DNA of 5,549 nucleotides, from contig JBOGDF010000353.1 of NCBI GenBank assembly GCA_050701635.1, positions 1 through 5,549 on the forward strand, read 5' to 3'. The position numbers and the translations under genes are program-made. The notes under the pieces are model-generated. The model saw nothing but the letters and a program-made list of their open reading frames with translations. It searched no databases and was not told the DNA's origin. Of the stretch, positions 1-4,885 are shown in pieces (position 1 is the stretch's first letter; each line of letters starts with the position of its first letter). The stretch is from WHSM01 sp050701635. Its GTDB lineage: Bacteria; Actinomycetota; Actinomycetes; Mycobacteriales; Micromonosporaceae.

Positions 1-1
1 G

Positions 2-103
2 GCCGAGACCGTGGCGGCGCTCGGACCCCGCGTCGGGCGTCCTTGGCGGGTGGAGCACGCCGACGCCGCCGCGGCCGCCCTGATGACCCTCGCCGGGAGC
101 TGA
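2..103 (+). CDS. C-terminal end of an unidentified protein (5' part outside window)
   Basis: An open frame enters from the left edge and ends at a TGA at 101-103, giving 33 residues ending in ALMTLAGS. Nearly every codon ends in G or C, as in the neighbouring genes, which supports real coding. The visible part is rich in alanine and has no motif that I can assign to a family, so I give no function. It points the same way as the exporter gene that follows, 112 bases after its stop, with a small stem-loop in between, so the two are probably separate transcription units. Confidence 0.55.
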   Translation, partial: AETVAALGPRVGRPWRVEHADAAAAALMTLAGS

Positions 104-116
104 CCGTACGGGAGTT

Positions 117-139
117 GTCGCAGGTCACGCCGCTGCGAC
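117..139 (+). terminator. possible weak stem-loop terminator after the left-edge gene
   Basis: GTCGCAG (117-123) and CTGCGAC (133-139) form a perfect 7-bp stem around a 9-base loop, extendable by two G-T pairs (115-116 with 140-141). It lies 13 bases after the stop of the left-edge gene. No T-run follows, so this would be a weak, tail-less terminator at best. The rest of the 104-215 gap contains TAGCCT at 164-169, which resembles an actinobacterial -10 box, but no matching -35 box; I do not call it as a promoter. Confidence 0.3.
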
Positions 140-215
140 GGGCGATCCGCGGGTAGTCGCACGTAGCCTCGAAGCGGACCTTCACCATCGACCCCGACGG
201 GATCTCCTGACTTCG

Positions 216-1628
216 ATGACGCAGCTCGACACGCCCAGCGCGCGCCGGCGGATGCGGCTGGCCCGCACCGCCTGGGCGAAGCTGCGGGCACAGGCCAGCC
301 GGCGCGCCGCCGGCCCGTACGCCGTCGAGGAGGAGCCGGAGGATCCGGCCACGTACCGCGGGATGGAGCTGGCGTTGCGGGTCGGCGAGCTGCTGCTGGC
401 CAGCGGCGAGGCCACCGAGACCGTCGGCGAGGCGATGCGCAGTCTGTCCGTGGCGTACGGGCTGCCGCGTTCGGAGGCGACCGTCACCTTCACCGCGATC
501 TCGCTGTCCTGCCAGCCCGGCGGCGGCGCCGCGCCGATCACCGGCGAGCGGGTGGTACGCCGCCGCTCCCCCGACTACTCCCGGCTGGTCGCCACCCACC
601 AGCTGATCGAGCACGCGGCGCTCGGGCTGCTCGACCTGGACGAGGCGTTCGAGCGGCTGCACACCATCAAGCACGGCCCGTCCCGGTATCCGGGCTGGCT
701 GGTCGCGCTCTCGCTGCCGTTGCTGGCGGCCTCGGCGAGCGTGCTGGCCGGCGGCGGCGCGCTGGTGGCGGGGCTGGCGTTCCTGTCCACCGTGCTGGCC
801 GAGCGCACCACCGCGCTGCTGGCCCGCCGCGGTATCGCCGAGTTCTACCAGTACGCCGCCGCCGCGACGATCGGCTCCGCGACCGGGATCGGGCTGATCG
901 CCAGCGGGATCTCGCTGCCCGCCTCCGCCGTGACCACCGGGGCGATCATGGCGCTGCTGCCCGGCCGGCCGCTGGTGGCCAGCGTGCAGGACGGCATCAC
1001 CGGGGCGTACGTGAGCTCCGCCGCCCGCCTCCTCGAGGTCTTCTACACCGTCGCCGCGATCGTCTCCGGAGTCGGACTCAGCGTGTACGCCGCCACCCGG
1101 CTCGGCGTCACCATGCCGCTCGGCTCGCTGCCGTCCACCGAGCTGTCGTCGGGTCCGGCGCAGCTGCTCGGCGCGGTCGGGATCTCGGTGACGTTCGCGA
1201 TGTCGCTGCTGGCGCCGCTGGGTGCGGTGTTCACCTCCGCGATCGGCGGCGGGCTGATCTGGCTGACGTACGTGCTGCTGCGTACCCACGAGGTGCCGCC
1301 GGTGATGGCCGCGGGCGTGGCCGCCGCGCTGGTCGGGCTGCTGGCGCACCTGTTCGCGCGGCTGCAGCGCAGCCCGGCCCTGCCGTACGTGGTCCCGGTG
1401 ATCGGGCCGCTGCTGCCCGGCACGCTGCTCTACCGCGGCCTGCTGGAGCTGAACCTGGGCGAGGTCAACGAGGGGTTGCTCAACCTGTCGCAGGCGATCG
1501 CGGTGGCGTTGGCGCTCGCCGTCGGGATCAGCGTCGGCGGCGAACTGGTACGCACCCTGCGCGGCAACGGCACCGTCGGCACCAGCCCCGCGAACCGGCC
1601 GGCCGCACGGCGTACCCGCGGCTACTGA
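216..1628 (+). CDS. thrE: threonine/serine exporter, ThrE family
   Basis: Predicted 470-residue inner-membrane protein expected to export threonine and serine using the ion gradient, as known for corynebacterial ThrE. It has the two-part family layout: a soluble N-terminal region (about 48-155) with the characteristic GELLLASGEATETV stretch, a first membrane block (about 160-295) containing the DGITGAYVSSAARLLEV signature (259-275), and a second membrane block (about 315-445) with the PVIGPLLPGTLLYRGL signature (393-408). I count about ten hydrophobic segments, and the ends are basic (RRTRG near the C-terminus). Length fits the family. The ATG at 216 has no good Shine-Dalgarno site; a second ATG at codon 13 (252) is possible and would remove only a basic tail. 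The gene stands alone, with the toxin-antitoxin promoter starting about 20 bases after its stop. Family assignment is secure; exact substrate is inferred. Confidence 0.9.
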   Translation: MTQLDTPSARRRMRLARTAWAKLRAQASRRAAGPYAVEEEPEDPATYRGMELALRVGELLLASGEATETVGEAMRSLSVAYGLPRSEATVTFTAISLSCQPGGGAAPITGERVVRRRSPDYSRLVATHQLIEHAALGLLDLDEAFERLHTIKHGPSRYPGWLVALSLPLLAASASVLAGGGALVAGLAFLSTVLAERTTALLARRGIAEFYQYAAAATIGSATGIGLIASGISLPASAVTTGAIMALLPGRPLVASVQDGITGAYVSSAARLLEVFYTVAAIVSGVGLSVYAATRLGVTMPLGSLPSTELSSGPAQLLGAVGISVTFAMSLLAPLGAVFTSAIGGGLIWLTYVLLRTHEVPPVMAAGVAAALVGLLAHLFARLQRSPALPYVVPVIGPLLPGTLLYRGLLELNLGEVNEGLLNLSQAIAVALALAVGISVGGELVRTLRGNGTVGTSPANRPAARRTRGY

Positions 1629-1649
1629 GTTCCTTTGTTGCACTTTTGC

Positions 1650-1678
1650 GTGACACTTGTTAGACGCCTGGCTATCCT
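1650..1678 (+). promoter_or_regulatory. promoter of the toxin-antitoxin pair, with leaderless start
   Basis: GTGACA (1650-1655) matches the -35 consensus TTGACA at five of six positions. After a 17-base spacer, TATCCT (1673-1678) fits the actinobacterial -10 pattern TANNNT. Transcription would begin about 7 bases further on, at or next to the A of the antitoxin ATG (1685). No Shine-Dalgarno site precedes that ATG, which agrees with a leaderless message. The 1629-1684 gap is visibly more AT-rich than the genes around it. Confidence 0.65.
1651..1662 (+). promoter_or_regulatory. possible operator for autoregulation by the antitoxin
   Basis: TGACACTTGTTA reads as the imperfect palindrome T-n-ACA-nn-TGT-n-A and overlaps the -35 box of the toxin-antitoxin promoter. 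The word CACTT also recurs at 1641-1645 and 1654-1658, 13 bases apart. Ribbon-helix-helix antitoxins usually bind such short repeats in their own promoter. This site is an inference from position and symmetry only. Confidence 0.3.
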
Positions 1679-1684
1679 CGACAT

Positions 1685-1885
1685 ATGGCGAGAACGATTG
1701 GCTTCCGGCCGACCGAGGAAGACGAAAGGATCATCCAGGCCGCGACGCGGGGCGATGAACGCACCAGTGACGTGATCCGCCGTGCCCTGCGCCTGCTCGA
1801 GCGCGAGGTGTGGCTCAGCCGGGCGCGCCAGGATGCCGAGCGACTGTCAGCCGAAGACCTCGGCGGCGAGCAGGACGCCTGGTGA
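1685..1885 (+). CDS. ribbon-helix-helix antitoxin of a MazEF-type module
   Basis: A 66-residue acidic protein. Its N-terminal half fits a ribbon-helix-helix DNA-binding fold: a short strand (ARTIGF, 2-7), a first helix from about 10 to 21 (TEEDERIIQAAT) and a second from about 27 to 40 (TSDVIRRALRLLER). The tail (45-66) carries many Asp, Glu and Arg residues and ends in GGEQDAW, as expected for the flexible part that wraps around and blocks the toxin. Its TGA (1883-1885) overlaps the GTG start of the toxin in a GTGA junction, so the pair is almost certainly translationally coupled. Such antitoxins typically repress their own promoter, more strongly with toxin bound. The protein is short and the fold was assigned by eye, but toxin context makes the role likely. 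Confidence 0.8.
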   Translation: MARTIGFRPTEEDERIIQAATRGDERTSDVIRRALRLLEREVWLSRARQDAERLSAEDLGGEQDAW

Positions 1886-2199
1886 TCCGGGGAGCGGTCT
1901 ACCGGGTCGACCTGGGCGACGCGAGACGCGGCCACGAACAGCGCGGCCGGCGGTACGGCTTGGTCTTGAGCCCCAGTGACATGCCCTGGAGCGTCGCCAC
2001 GATCATCCCCAGCTCCCGCAGCGCCCAGCCGGCGATCTTCCGGCCCGAGCTGGAGATCGACGGCGTCCCCACCCGCTTCCTCGTCGACCAGCTGCGCACC
2101 ATTGACGTGACTTTCATCAGCGGCGACCCGGTCCACTATCTCGATCGCGACGAGCTGACCGAGGTCGAGCACGCCGTGACGCGCTACCTCGGTCTGTAA
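1882..2199 (+). CDS. MazF/PemK-family endoribonuclease toxin
   Basis: A 105-residue toxin predicted to cut single-stranded RNA and stop growth unless bound by the antitoxin. It aligns by eye with MazF over its whole length: strand GAVYRVDLGDARRG (4-17), the EQRGRRYGLVLSP segment (19-31, matching EQAGHRPAVVLSP of E. coli MazF), the VATIIPSS strand (38-45) and FLVDQLRTID (66-75, matching ALADQVKSIA). Arg24 aligns with catalytic Arg29 of E. coli MazF. The following Pro is replaced by Tyr25, and catalytic Thr52 aligns with Ser45, which keeps the hydroxyl. I chose the GTG at 1882 because it overlaps the antitoxin stop and places the family N-terminus (IRGAVY) right at the start. An ATG at 1810 would add 24 low-complexity Arg-rich residues read from inside the antitoxin gene. 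Target sequence cannot be told from this. Confidence 0.87.
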   Translation: MIRGAVYRVDLGDARRGHEQRGRRYGLVLSPSDMPWSVATIIPSSRSAQPAIFRPELEIDGVPTRFLVDQLRTIDVTFISGDPVHYLDRDELTEVEHAVTRYLGL

Positions 2200-2249
2200 G
2201 TCACTGGAGCCGCGCCCGGTCGCCGAGTCGGCTTGGTGGCTGAACGTGG

Positions 2250-2255
2250 TACGAC
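2250..2255 (+). promoter_or_regulatory. possible -10 box for the sirtuin gene
   Basis: TACGAC lies 7 bases before the ATG at 2263, the spacing expected for a leaderless start, but it lacks the final T of TANNNT and has no good -35 box at 16-18 bases. A small perfect palindrome, GCCGAgTCGGC (2222-2232), lies just upstream in the 63-base gap after the toxin gene. Read-through from the toxin-antitoxin promoter is an alternative. Confidence 0.25.
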
Positions 2256-2262
2256 TGGGAGC

Positions 2263-3003
2263 ATGCTGTCCACCGTCGCCAGCTGGCTGGCCGACTCCGG
2301 CGCCGTGACCGTGCTGACCGGCGCCGGGATATCCACCGACTCCGGGATCCCCGATTTCCGCGGCCCGTCCGGTGTCTGGACCCGCGATCCCGAGGCGGCG
2401 AAGCTGGTCACCCTGGACGCGTACGTCTCCGACCCCGGCGTACGCCGCCGCGCCTGGCTCTCCCGGCGCGACCACCCCGCCTGGCAGGCGACGCCGAACG
2501 CCGGCCACCGCGCGCTGGCCACCCTGGAGCGGGCCGGCCGGCTCCGGGCGCTCGTCACGCAGAACATCGACGGGCTGCACCAACGGGCCGGCTCGACCTC
2601 CGTGATCGAGCTGCACGGCACCATCCACGACGTGGTCTGCCTGAGCTGCGGGGATCGCCACCCGATGCGTCAGGCGCTGGACCGGGTCGCCGCCGGCGAG
2701 CCCGACCCCGCCTGTGTCCACTGTGGAGGCATCCTGAAGTCGGCCACGATCTCGTTCGGCCAGGCGCTGGATCCCGCCGTGCTGCGGCAGGCCATGGCGG
2801 CGTCCTCCGGCTGCGACGTGTTCCTAGCGGTCGGCACGTCCCTCACGGTCCAGCCGGCCGCCGGCCTGGTGGAGCTCGCGGCCCGCGCCGGCGCCCGCGT
2901 CGTGATCGTCAATGCCCAACCCACCCCGTACGACCAGATCGCCACCGCCGTGATCACCGACCCCATCAGCGACGTCCTCCCCACCCTCACCGCCGCAACC
3001 TGA
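2263..3003 (+). CDS. Sir2/CobB-family NAD-dependent protein deacylase
   Basis: A 246-residue cytoplasmic sirtuin predicted to remove acyl groups from protein lysines, using NAD and releasing nicotinamide and O-acyl-ADP-ribose. It has the full core: NAD-binding GAGISTDSGIPDFRGP (20-35), TQNIDGLHQRAG (99-110), catalytic His118 in ELHGT, a zinc site from two Cys pairs (Cys126/Cys129 and Cys151/Cys154), GTSL (191-194) and Asn217 in VIVNAQP. The stretch RRRAWLSRRDHPAW (61-74) resembles the equivalent part of SIRT4-type (class II) sirtuins more than the Tyr-x-x-Arg pocket of desuccinylases, so the preferred acyl group is open. The ATG at 2263 gives a normal N-terminus (LSTVASWLADSGAVTVLTGAG). GGGAG lies one base from it, too close to act as a ribosome site, so a leaderless start is possible. 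TTG 2233 and GTG 2236 would add 9-10 residues. Protein substrates are unknown. Confidence 0.92.
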   Translation: MLSTVASWLADSGAVTVLTGAGISTDSGIPDFRGPSGVWTRDPEAAKLVTLDAYVSDPGVRRRAWLSRRDHPAWQATPNAGHRALATLERAGRLRALVTQNIDGLHQRAGSTSVIELHGTIHDVVCLSCGDRHPMRQALDRVAAGEPDPACVHCGGILKSATISFGQALDPAVLRQAMAASSGCDVFLAVGTSLTVQPAAGLVELAARAGARVVIVNAQPTPYDQIATAVITDPISDVLPTLTAAT

Positions 3004-3010
3004 ACGGTTC

Positions 3011-3077
3011 GCGAGGCAGTGTCCACTGTGCAGTCGCGGGAACCGATATCCCGACCGCACAGTGGACACTGCCTCGC
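3011..3077. terminator. long hairpin between convergent genes (bidirectional terminator or palindromic repeat)
   Basis: Bases 3011-3031 and 3057-3077 are perfect 21-base inverted copies. The stem continues inward past one A-C mismatch with GTC/GAC (3033-3035 with 3053-3055), then a 2-base bulge and GGGA/TCCC (3038-3041 with 3049-3052), closing on a 7-base loop: 28 pairs in all. It begins 7 bases after the sirtuin stop and ends 6 bases before the cimA stop, so it fills almost the whole gap and can end transcripts from both sides. No T-run lies on either side, which is common for actinobacterial terminators. Each arm also contains its own small palindrome, CAGTGtcCACTG. Confidence 0.75.
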
Positions 3078-3083
3078 CAGGCT

Positions 3084-4685
3084 CTACGCGGGGGCGGATT
3101 CTGTGGTGGTGGCGAAGGTAAGGGCGTCGACCAGGGCGACCCAGGAGGCTTCCACGACGTTCTCGTGTACGCCGACCGTGGTCCACTCGCGCTGCTTGTC
3201 CGACGACTCCACGAGCACCCGCGTGATGGCGCCGGTGCCGTGGGAGCCTTCCAGAATCCGTACCTTGTAGTCGATCAGCTCCACGTTGGCGAGGACCGGG
3301 TAGTGGCGTACCAGGGCCTGGCGGAGCGCGGAGTCCAGCGCGTTGACCGGGCCGTTGCCCTCGGCGGTGGCGATCACGCGCTGGCCGCGGACGCGTACCT
3401 TCACCGTGGCCTCGCTGACCACGGCGCCGTCTTCCCGGTGCTCCACGATCACCCGGTAGGACTCCAGCGTAAACGGCCGGGTCACCCCGCCGTTCAGCTC
3501 GCCGCGTACCAACAGCTCGAAGGAGGCGTCGGCGGCCTCGAACGACCAGCCGGCCGCCTCCAGGTCCTTCACCTGGGAGGTGACCCGCGACAGCGCTTCC
3601 GGGTGTCCGGCCAGGTCCACGCCGAGCTCACGACTCTTCAGCTCGACGCTGGCCCGGCCGGCCATTTCGGTCACCAGGATGCGCATCTCGTTACCGACGG
3701 TGGCCGGGTCCACGTGGTTGTAGAGCTCCGGGTCCACCTTGATCGCGCTCGCATGCAGCCCCGCCTTGTGAGCGAATGCCGAGTGCCCGACGTAAGCCTG
3801 GTGGGTGTCGGGTGCGAGGTTCGCGATCTCTGCGATGGCGTGCGACACGCGCGCCATCTGTTCCAGGCAGCCGTCCGGTAGGACGGGCATGCCCAGCTTG
3901 AGGGCGAGGTTGCCGATCACCGTGAAGATGTCGGCGTTGCCGGGCCGCTCGCCGTACCCGTTGGCCGTCCCCTGTACGTGCATCACGCCGGCCTGCACCG
4001 CGGCGATCGTGTTCGCCACCGCGCAGCCGGTGTCGTTCTGTGCGTGCATCCCCAGCCGCGGGGCCTCGACACCGGCCGCCGCGAGCCGTTCCCGCAGCTC
4101 GGTGACGGTCTCCCCGACCCAGCTCGGCAGCATCCCGCCGTTGGTGTCGCACAGCACGACTACGTCCGCGCCCGCCTCGAAGCCGGTACGCACCACCTCT
4201 GTGGCGTAGTCCGGGTCGACCCGGAAGCCGTCGAAGAAGTGTTCGCAGTCCAGGAACACCCGGCGGCCCTGGGCGACGCCGTACCGCACGGTGTCGGCCA
4301 CCATCGCCAGGTTCTCCTGGTACGACGTCCGCAGCGCCTTCTTCACGTGCCGTACGTCGGACTTGGCGACCAGGCAGAGCACCGGCGCGCCGGAGTCGAC
4401 CAGCGCGCGTACCTGCGGATCGTCGGAGACCGCGACGCCGGCCTTGCGGGTGGCGCCGAAGGCGACGAGCTGCGCATGCTTCAACGGCAGCTCAGTCTGG
4501 GCGCGGCGGAAGAACTCGGTGTCTTTCGGCATCGCGCCGGGCCAGCCACCCTCGATGAAGCGGACGCCCACCTCGTCCAGCAGCCGGGCCACCGCGAGCT
4601 TGTCGGTGACCGAGTAGGTGATCCCCTCGCGCTGTGCCCCGTCGCGCAGCGTGGTGTCGAAGACGTGGAACTCGTCGGTGGTCAT
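3084..4685 (-). CDS. cimA: (R)-citramalate synthase
   Basis: A 533-residue cytoplasmic enzyme predicted to condense pyruvate with acetyl-CoA to citramalate, first step of the threonine-independent route to 2-oxobutyrate and isoleucine. The N-terminal half is an HMGL/LeuA-type TIM barrel: FDTTLRDGAQREG (9-21) with catalytic Arg14 and metal ligand Asp15, EGGWPGAMPKD (45-55), CDTNGG (179-184), HAQND (214-218) and GTANGYGERPGNAD (239-252). The linker GHSAFAHKAGLHASA (300-314) follows. Residues about 385-525 match the LeuA-type allosteric domain, where end-product control (isoleucine in known CimA proteins) is usual. The extended barrel motifs and long C-terminal half fit the citramalate synthase branch rather than isopropylmalate or homocitrate synthase. 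One oddity is Gln216 where LeuA-type enzymes have the second His of HxHND. The ATG at 4685 has a good Shine-Dalgarno site. Transcription appears controlled by the attenuator upstream. Confidence 0.93.
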   Translation of the reverse strand: MTTDEFHVFDTTLRDGAQREGITYSVTDKLAVARLLDEVGVRFIEGGWPGAMPKDTEFFRRAQTELPLKHAQLVAFGATRKAGVAVSDDPQVRALVDSGAPVLCLVAKSDVRHVKKALRTSYQENLAMVADTVRYGVAQGRRVFLDCEHFFDGFRVDPDYATEVVRTGFEAGADVVVLCDTNGGMLPSWVGETVTELRERLAAAGVEAPRLGMHAQNDTGCAVANTIAAVQAGVMHVQGTANGYGERPGNADIFTVIGNLALKLGMPVLPDGCLEQMARVSHAIAEIANLAPDTHQAYVGHSAFAHKAGLHASAIKVDPELYNHVDPATVGNEMRILVTEMAGRASVELKSRELGVDLAGHPEALSRVTSQVKDLEAAGWSFEAADASFELLVRGELNGGVTRPFTLESYRVIVEHREDGAVVSEATVKVRVRGQRVIATAEGNGPVNALDSALRQALVRHYPVLANVELIDYKVRILEGSHGTGAITRVLVESSDKQREWTTVGVHENVVEASWVALVDALTFATTTESAPA

Positions 4686-4693
4686 GGTGCGGG

Positions 4694-4700
4694 TCCTTCC
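4694..4700 (-). promoter_or_regulatory. Shine-Dalgarno site of cimA
   Basis: On the minus strand GGAAGGA ends 8 bases before the ATG at 4685. This fixes the start of cimA there. An upstream in-frame ATG at 4793 is ruled out because its extra 36 codons would run through the attenuator hairpin and carry no family similarity. Confidence 0.85.
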
Positions 4701-4747
4701 GCGGGCAGCAGGGTCGAGGCTGGCTGGAATCAGTCGGGGCTGGGTTC

Positions 4748-4785
4748 GGAAAACAAGAAGACCCCCCGCTGATCGCGGGAGGTCT
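4748..4785 (-). terminator. Rho-independent attenuator terminator in the cimA leader
   Basis: On the minus strand AGACCTCCCGC (4785-4775) pairs with GCGGGGGGTCT (4769-4759) in an 11-bp GC-rich stem with a single T-G wobble, closed by the 5-base loop GATCA. TCTTGTTTT follows at once (4758-4750), giving the T-run of an intrinsic terminator, and the run lies only on the cimA side of the hairpin. It sits 27 bases after the leader-peptide stop codon and 62 bases before the cimA start, so it acts on transcripts heading into cimA rather than ending a gene. Confidence 0.85.
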
Positions 4786-4813
4786 GCGCACACGTGTGAA
4801 GCTACGTGCGCGC
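4786..4813 (-). promoter_or_regulatory. upstream stem-loop of the cimA attenuator
   Basis: On the minus strand GCGCGCACGT (4813-4804) pairs with ACGTGTGCGC (4795-4786) in a 10-bp stem with one G-T wobble and an 8-base loop. The stem's first base is the last base of the leader stop codon (TAG, 4815-4813), and its other end directly abuts the terminator stem. A ribosome at the stop codon would cover its 5' arm, while one held at the Ile codons would leave most of it free. It could act as pause or anti-terminator structure; the exact role is inferred. Confidence 0.65.
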
Positions 4814-4863
4814 TAGGTGCGAATAATCAGGCCGCTGACGAGCAGCCGGAAACGTCGTGTCAC
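4813..4863 (-). CDS. leader peptide of the cimA attenuator
   Basis: A 16-codon frame starts at GTG (4863-4861) and ends at TAG (4815-4813). It encodes MTRRFRLLVSGLIIRT, with Leu7, Leu8, Val9, Leu12, Ile13 and Ile14. Six of sixteen residues are branched-chain amino acids, and the adjacent Ile codons are both ATT, while nearly all Ile codons in the long genes here are ATC. The basic start followed by a run of branched-chain residues resembles known ilv leader peptides of Actinobacteria. The frame is followed directly by a stem-loop and a terminator. It should work as a sensor: scarcity of charged Ile-tRNA (or Leu/Val-tRNA) stalls the ribosome and favours read-through into cimA. There is no Shine-Dalgarno site; a -10 box 7 bases upstream suggests leaderless translation. 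The peptide itself probably has no further function. Confidence 0.75.
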   Translation of the reverse strand: MTRRFRLLVSGLIIRT

Positions 4864-4870
4864 GAGCCGA

Positions 4871-4876
4871 AGCCTA
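4871..4876 (-). promoter_or_regulatory. -10 box of the cimA leader transcript
   Basis: On the minus strand TAGGCT fits the TANNNT pattern and ends 7 bases before the leader GTG, so transcription should begin at or beside that codon. The -35 region is weak: the best candidate, TTCCGA at a 16-base spacing, keeps three of six consensus bases and lies inside the 3' end of the upstream membrane-protein gene. There is no terminator between that gene and cimA, so its transcripts could also enter the attenuator. Confidence 0.55.
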
Positions 4877-4885
4877 CCCGATCGC

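Noticed and set aside
1810..1881. Toxin start at the ATG at 1810
   Set aside because: The added 24 residues come from inside the antitoxin gene, are Arg/Pro-rich and unlike MazF N-termini; the GTG at 1882 with the GTGA overlap fits better.
2233..2262. Sirtuin starts at TTG 2233 or GTG 2236
   Set aside because: They add 9-10 residues with no family match and no better ribosome site. The ATG at 2263 is preferred but not proven.
1672..2721. A 349-codon open frame on the minus strand across the toxin-antitoxin pair and sirtuin
   Set aside because: It lies opposite three genes with clear family motifs, has low-complexity Gly/Arg/Val-rich sequence and no recognisable domain. Long antisense frames are expected at this GC content.
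2715..2726. GTGTCCACTGTG in the sirtuin gene, identical to 12 bases of the arms of the 3011-3077 hairpin
   Set aside because: It encodes part of the zinc-site Cys-Val-His-Cys, so protein constraint explains it; the match does not extend and is probably chance.
3165..4772. Long plus-strand open frames opposite cimA (3165-3881 and 3978-4772)
   Set aside because: They mirror cimA codons, show no family motif and are rich in His, Arg and Val as typical antisense shadows are.
4686..4793. A 36-residue N-terminal extension of CimA from an ATG at 4793
   Set aside because: It would be read through the terminator hairpin and T-run and has no family similarity; the ATG at 4685 has a proper Shine-Dalgarno site and gives the usual N-terminus.
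4686..4863. T-box riboswitch controlling cimA
   Set aside because: I found no T-box core sequence (AGGGTGG-type) or specifier-loop layout; the leader peptide explains the amino acid sensing instead.
4793..4863. Upstream competitor pairing between GCGG of the leader (CAGCGGCC) and CCGC of the terminator 5' arm as an anti-terminator
   Set aside because: Only about four base pairs, and a ribosome stalled on the Ile codons would cover it, so it cannot form when needed.
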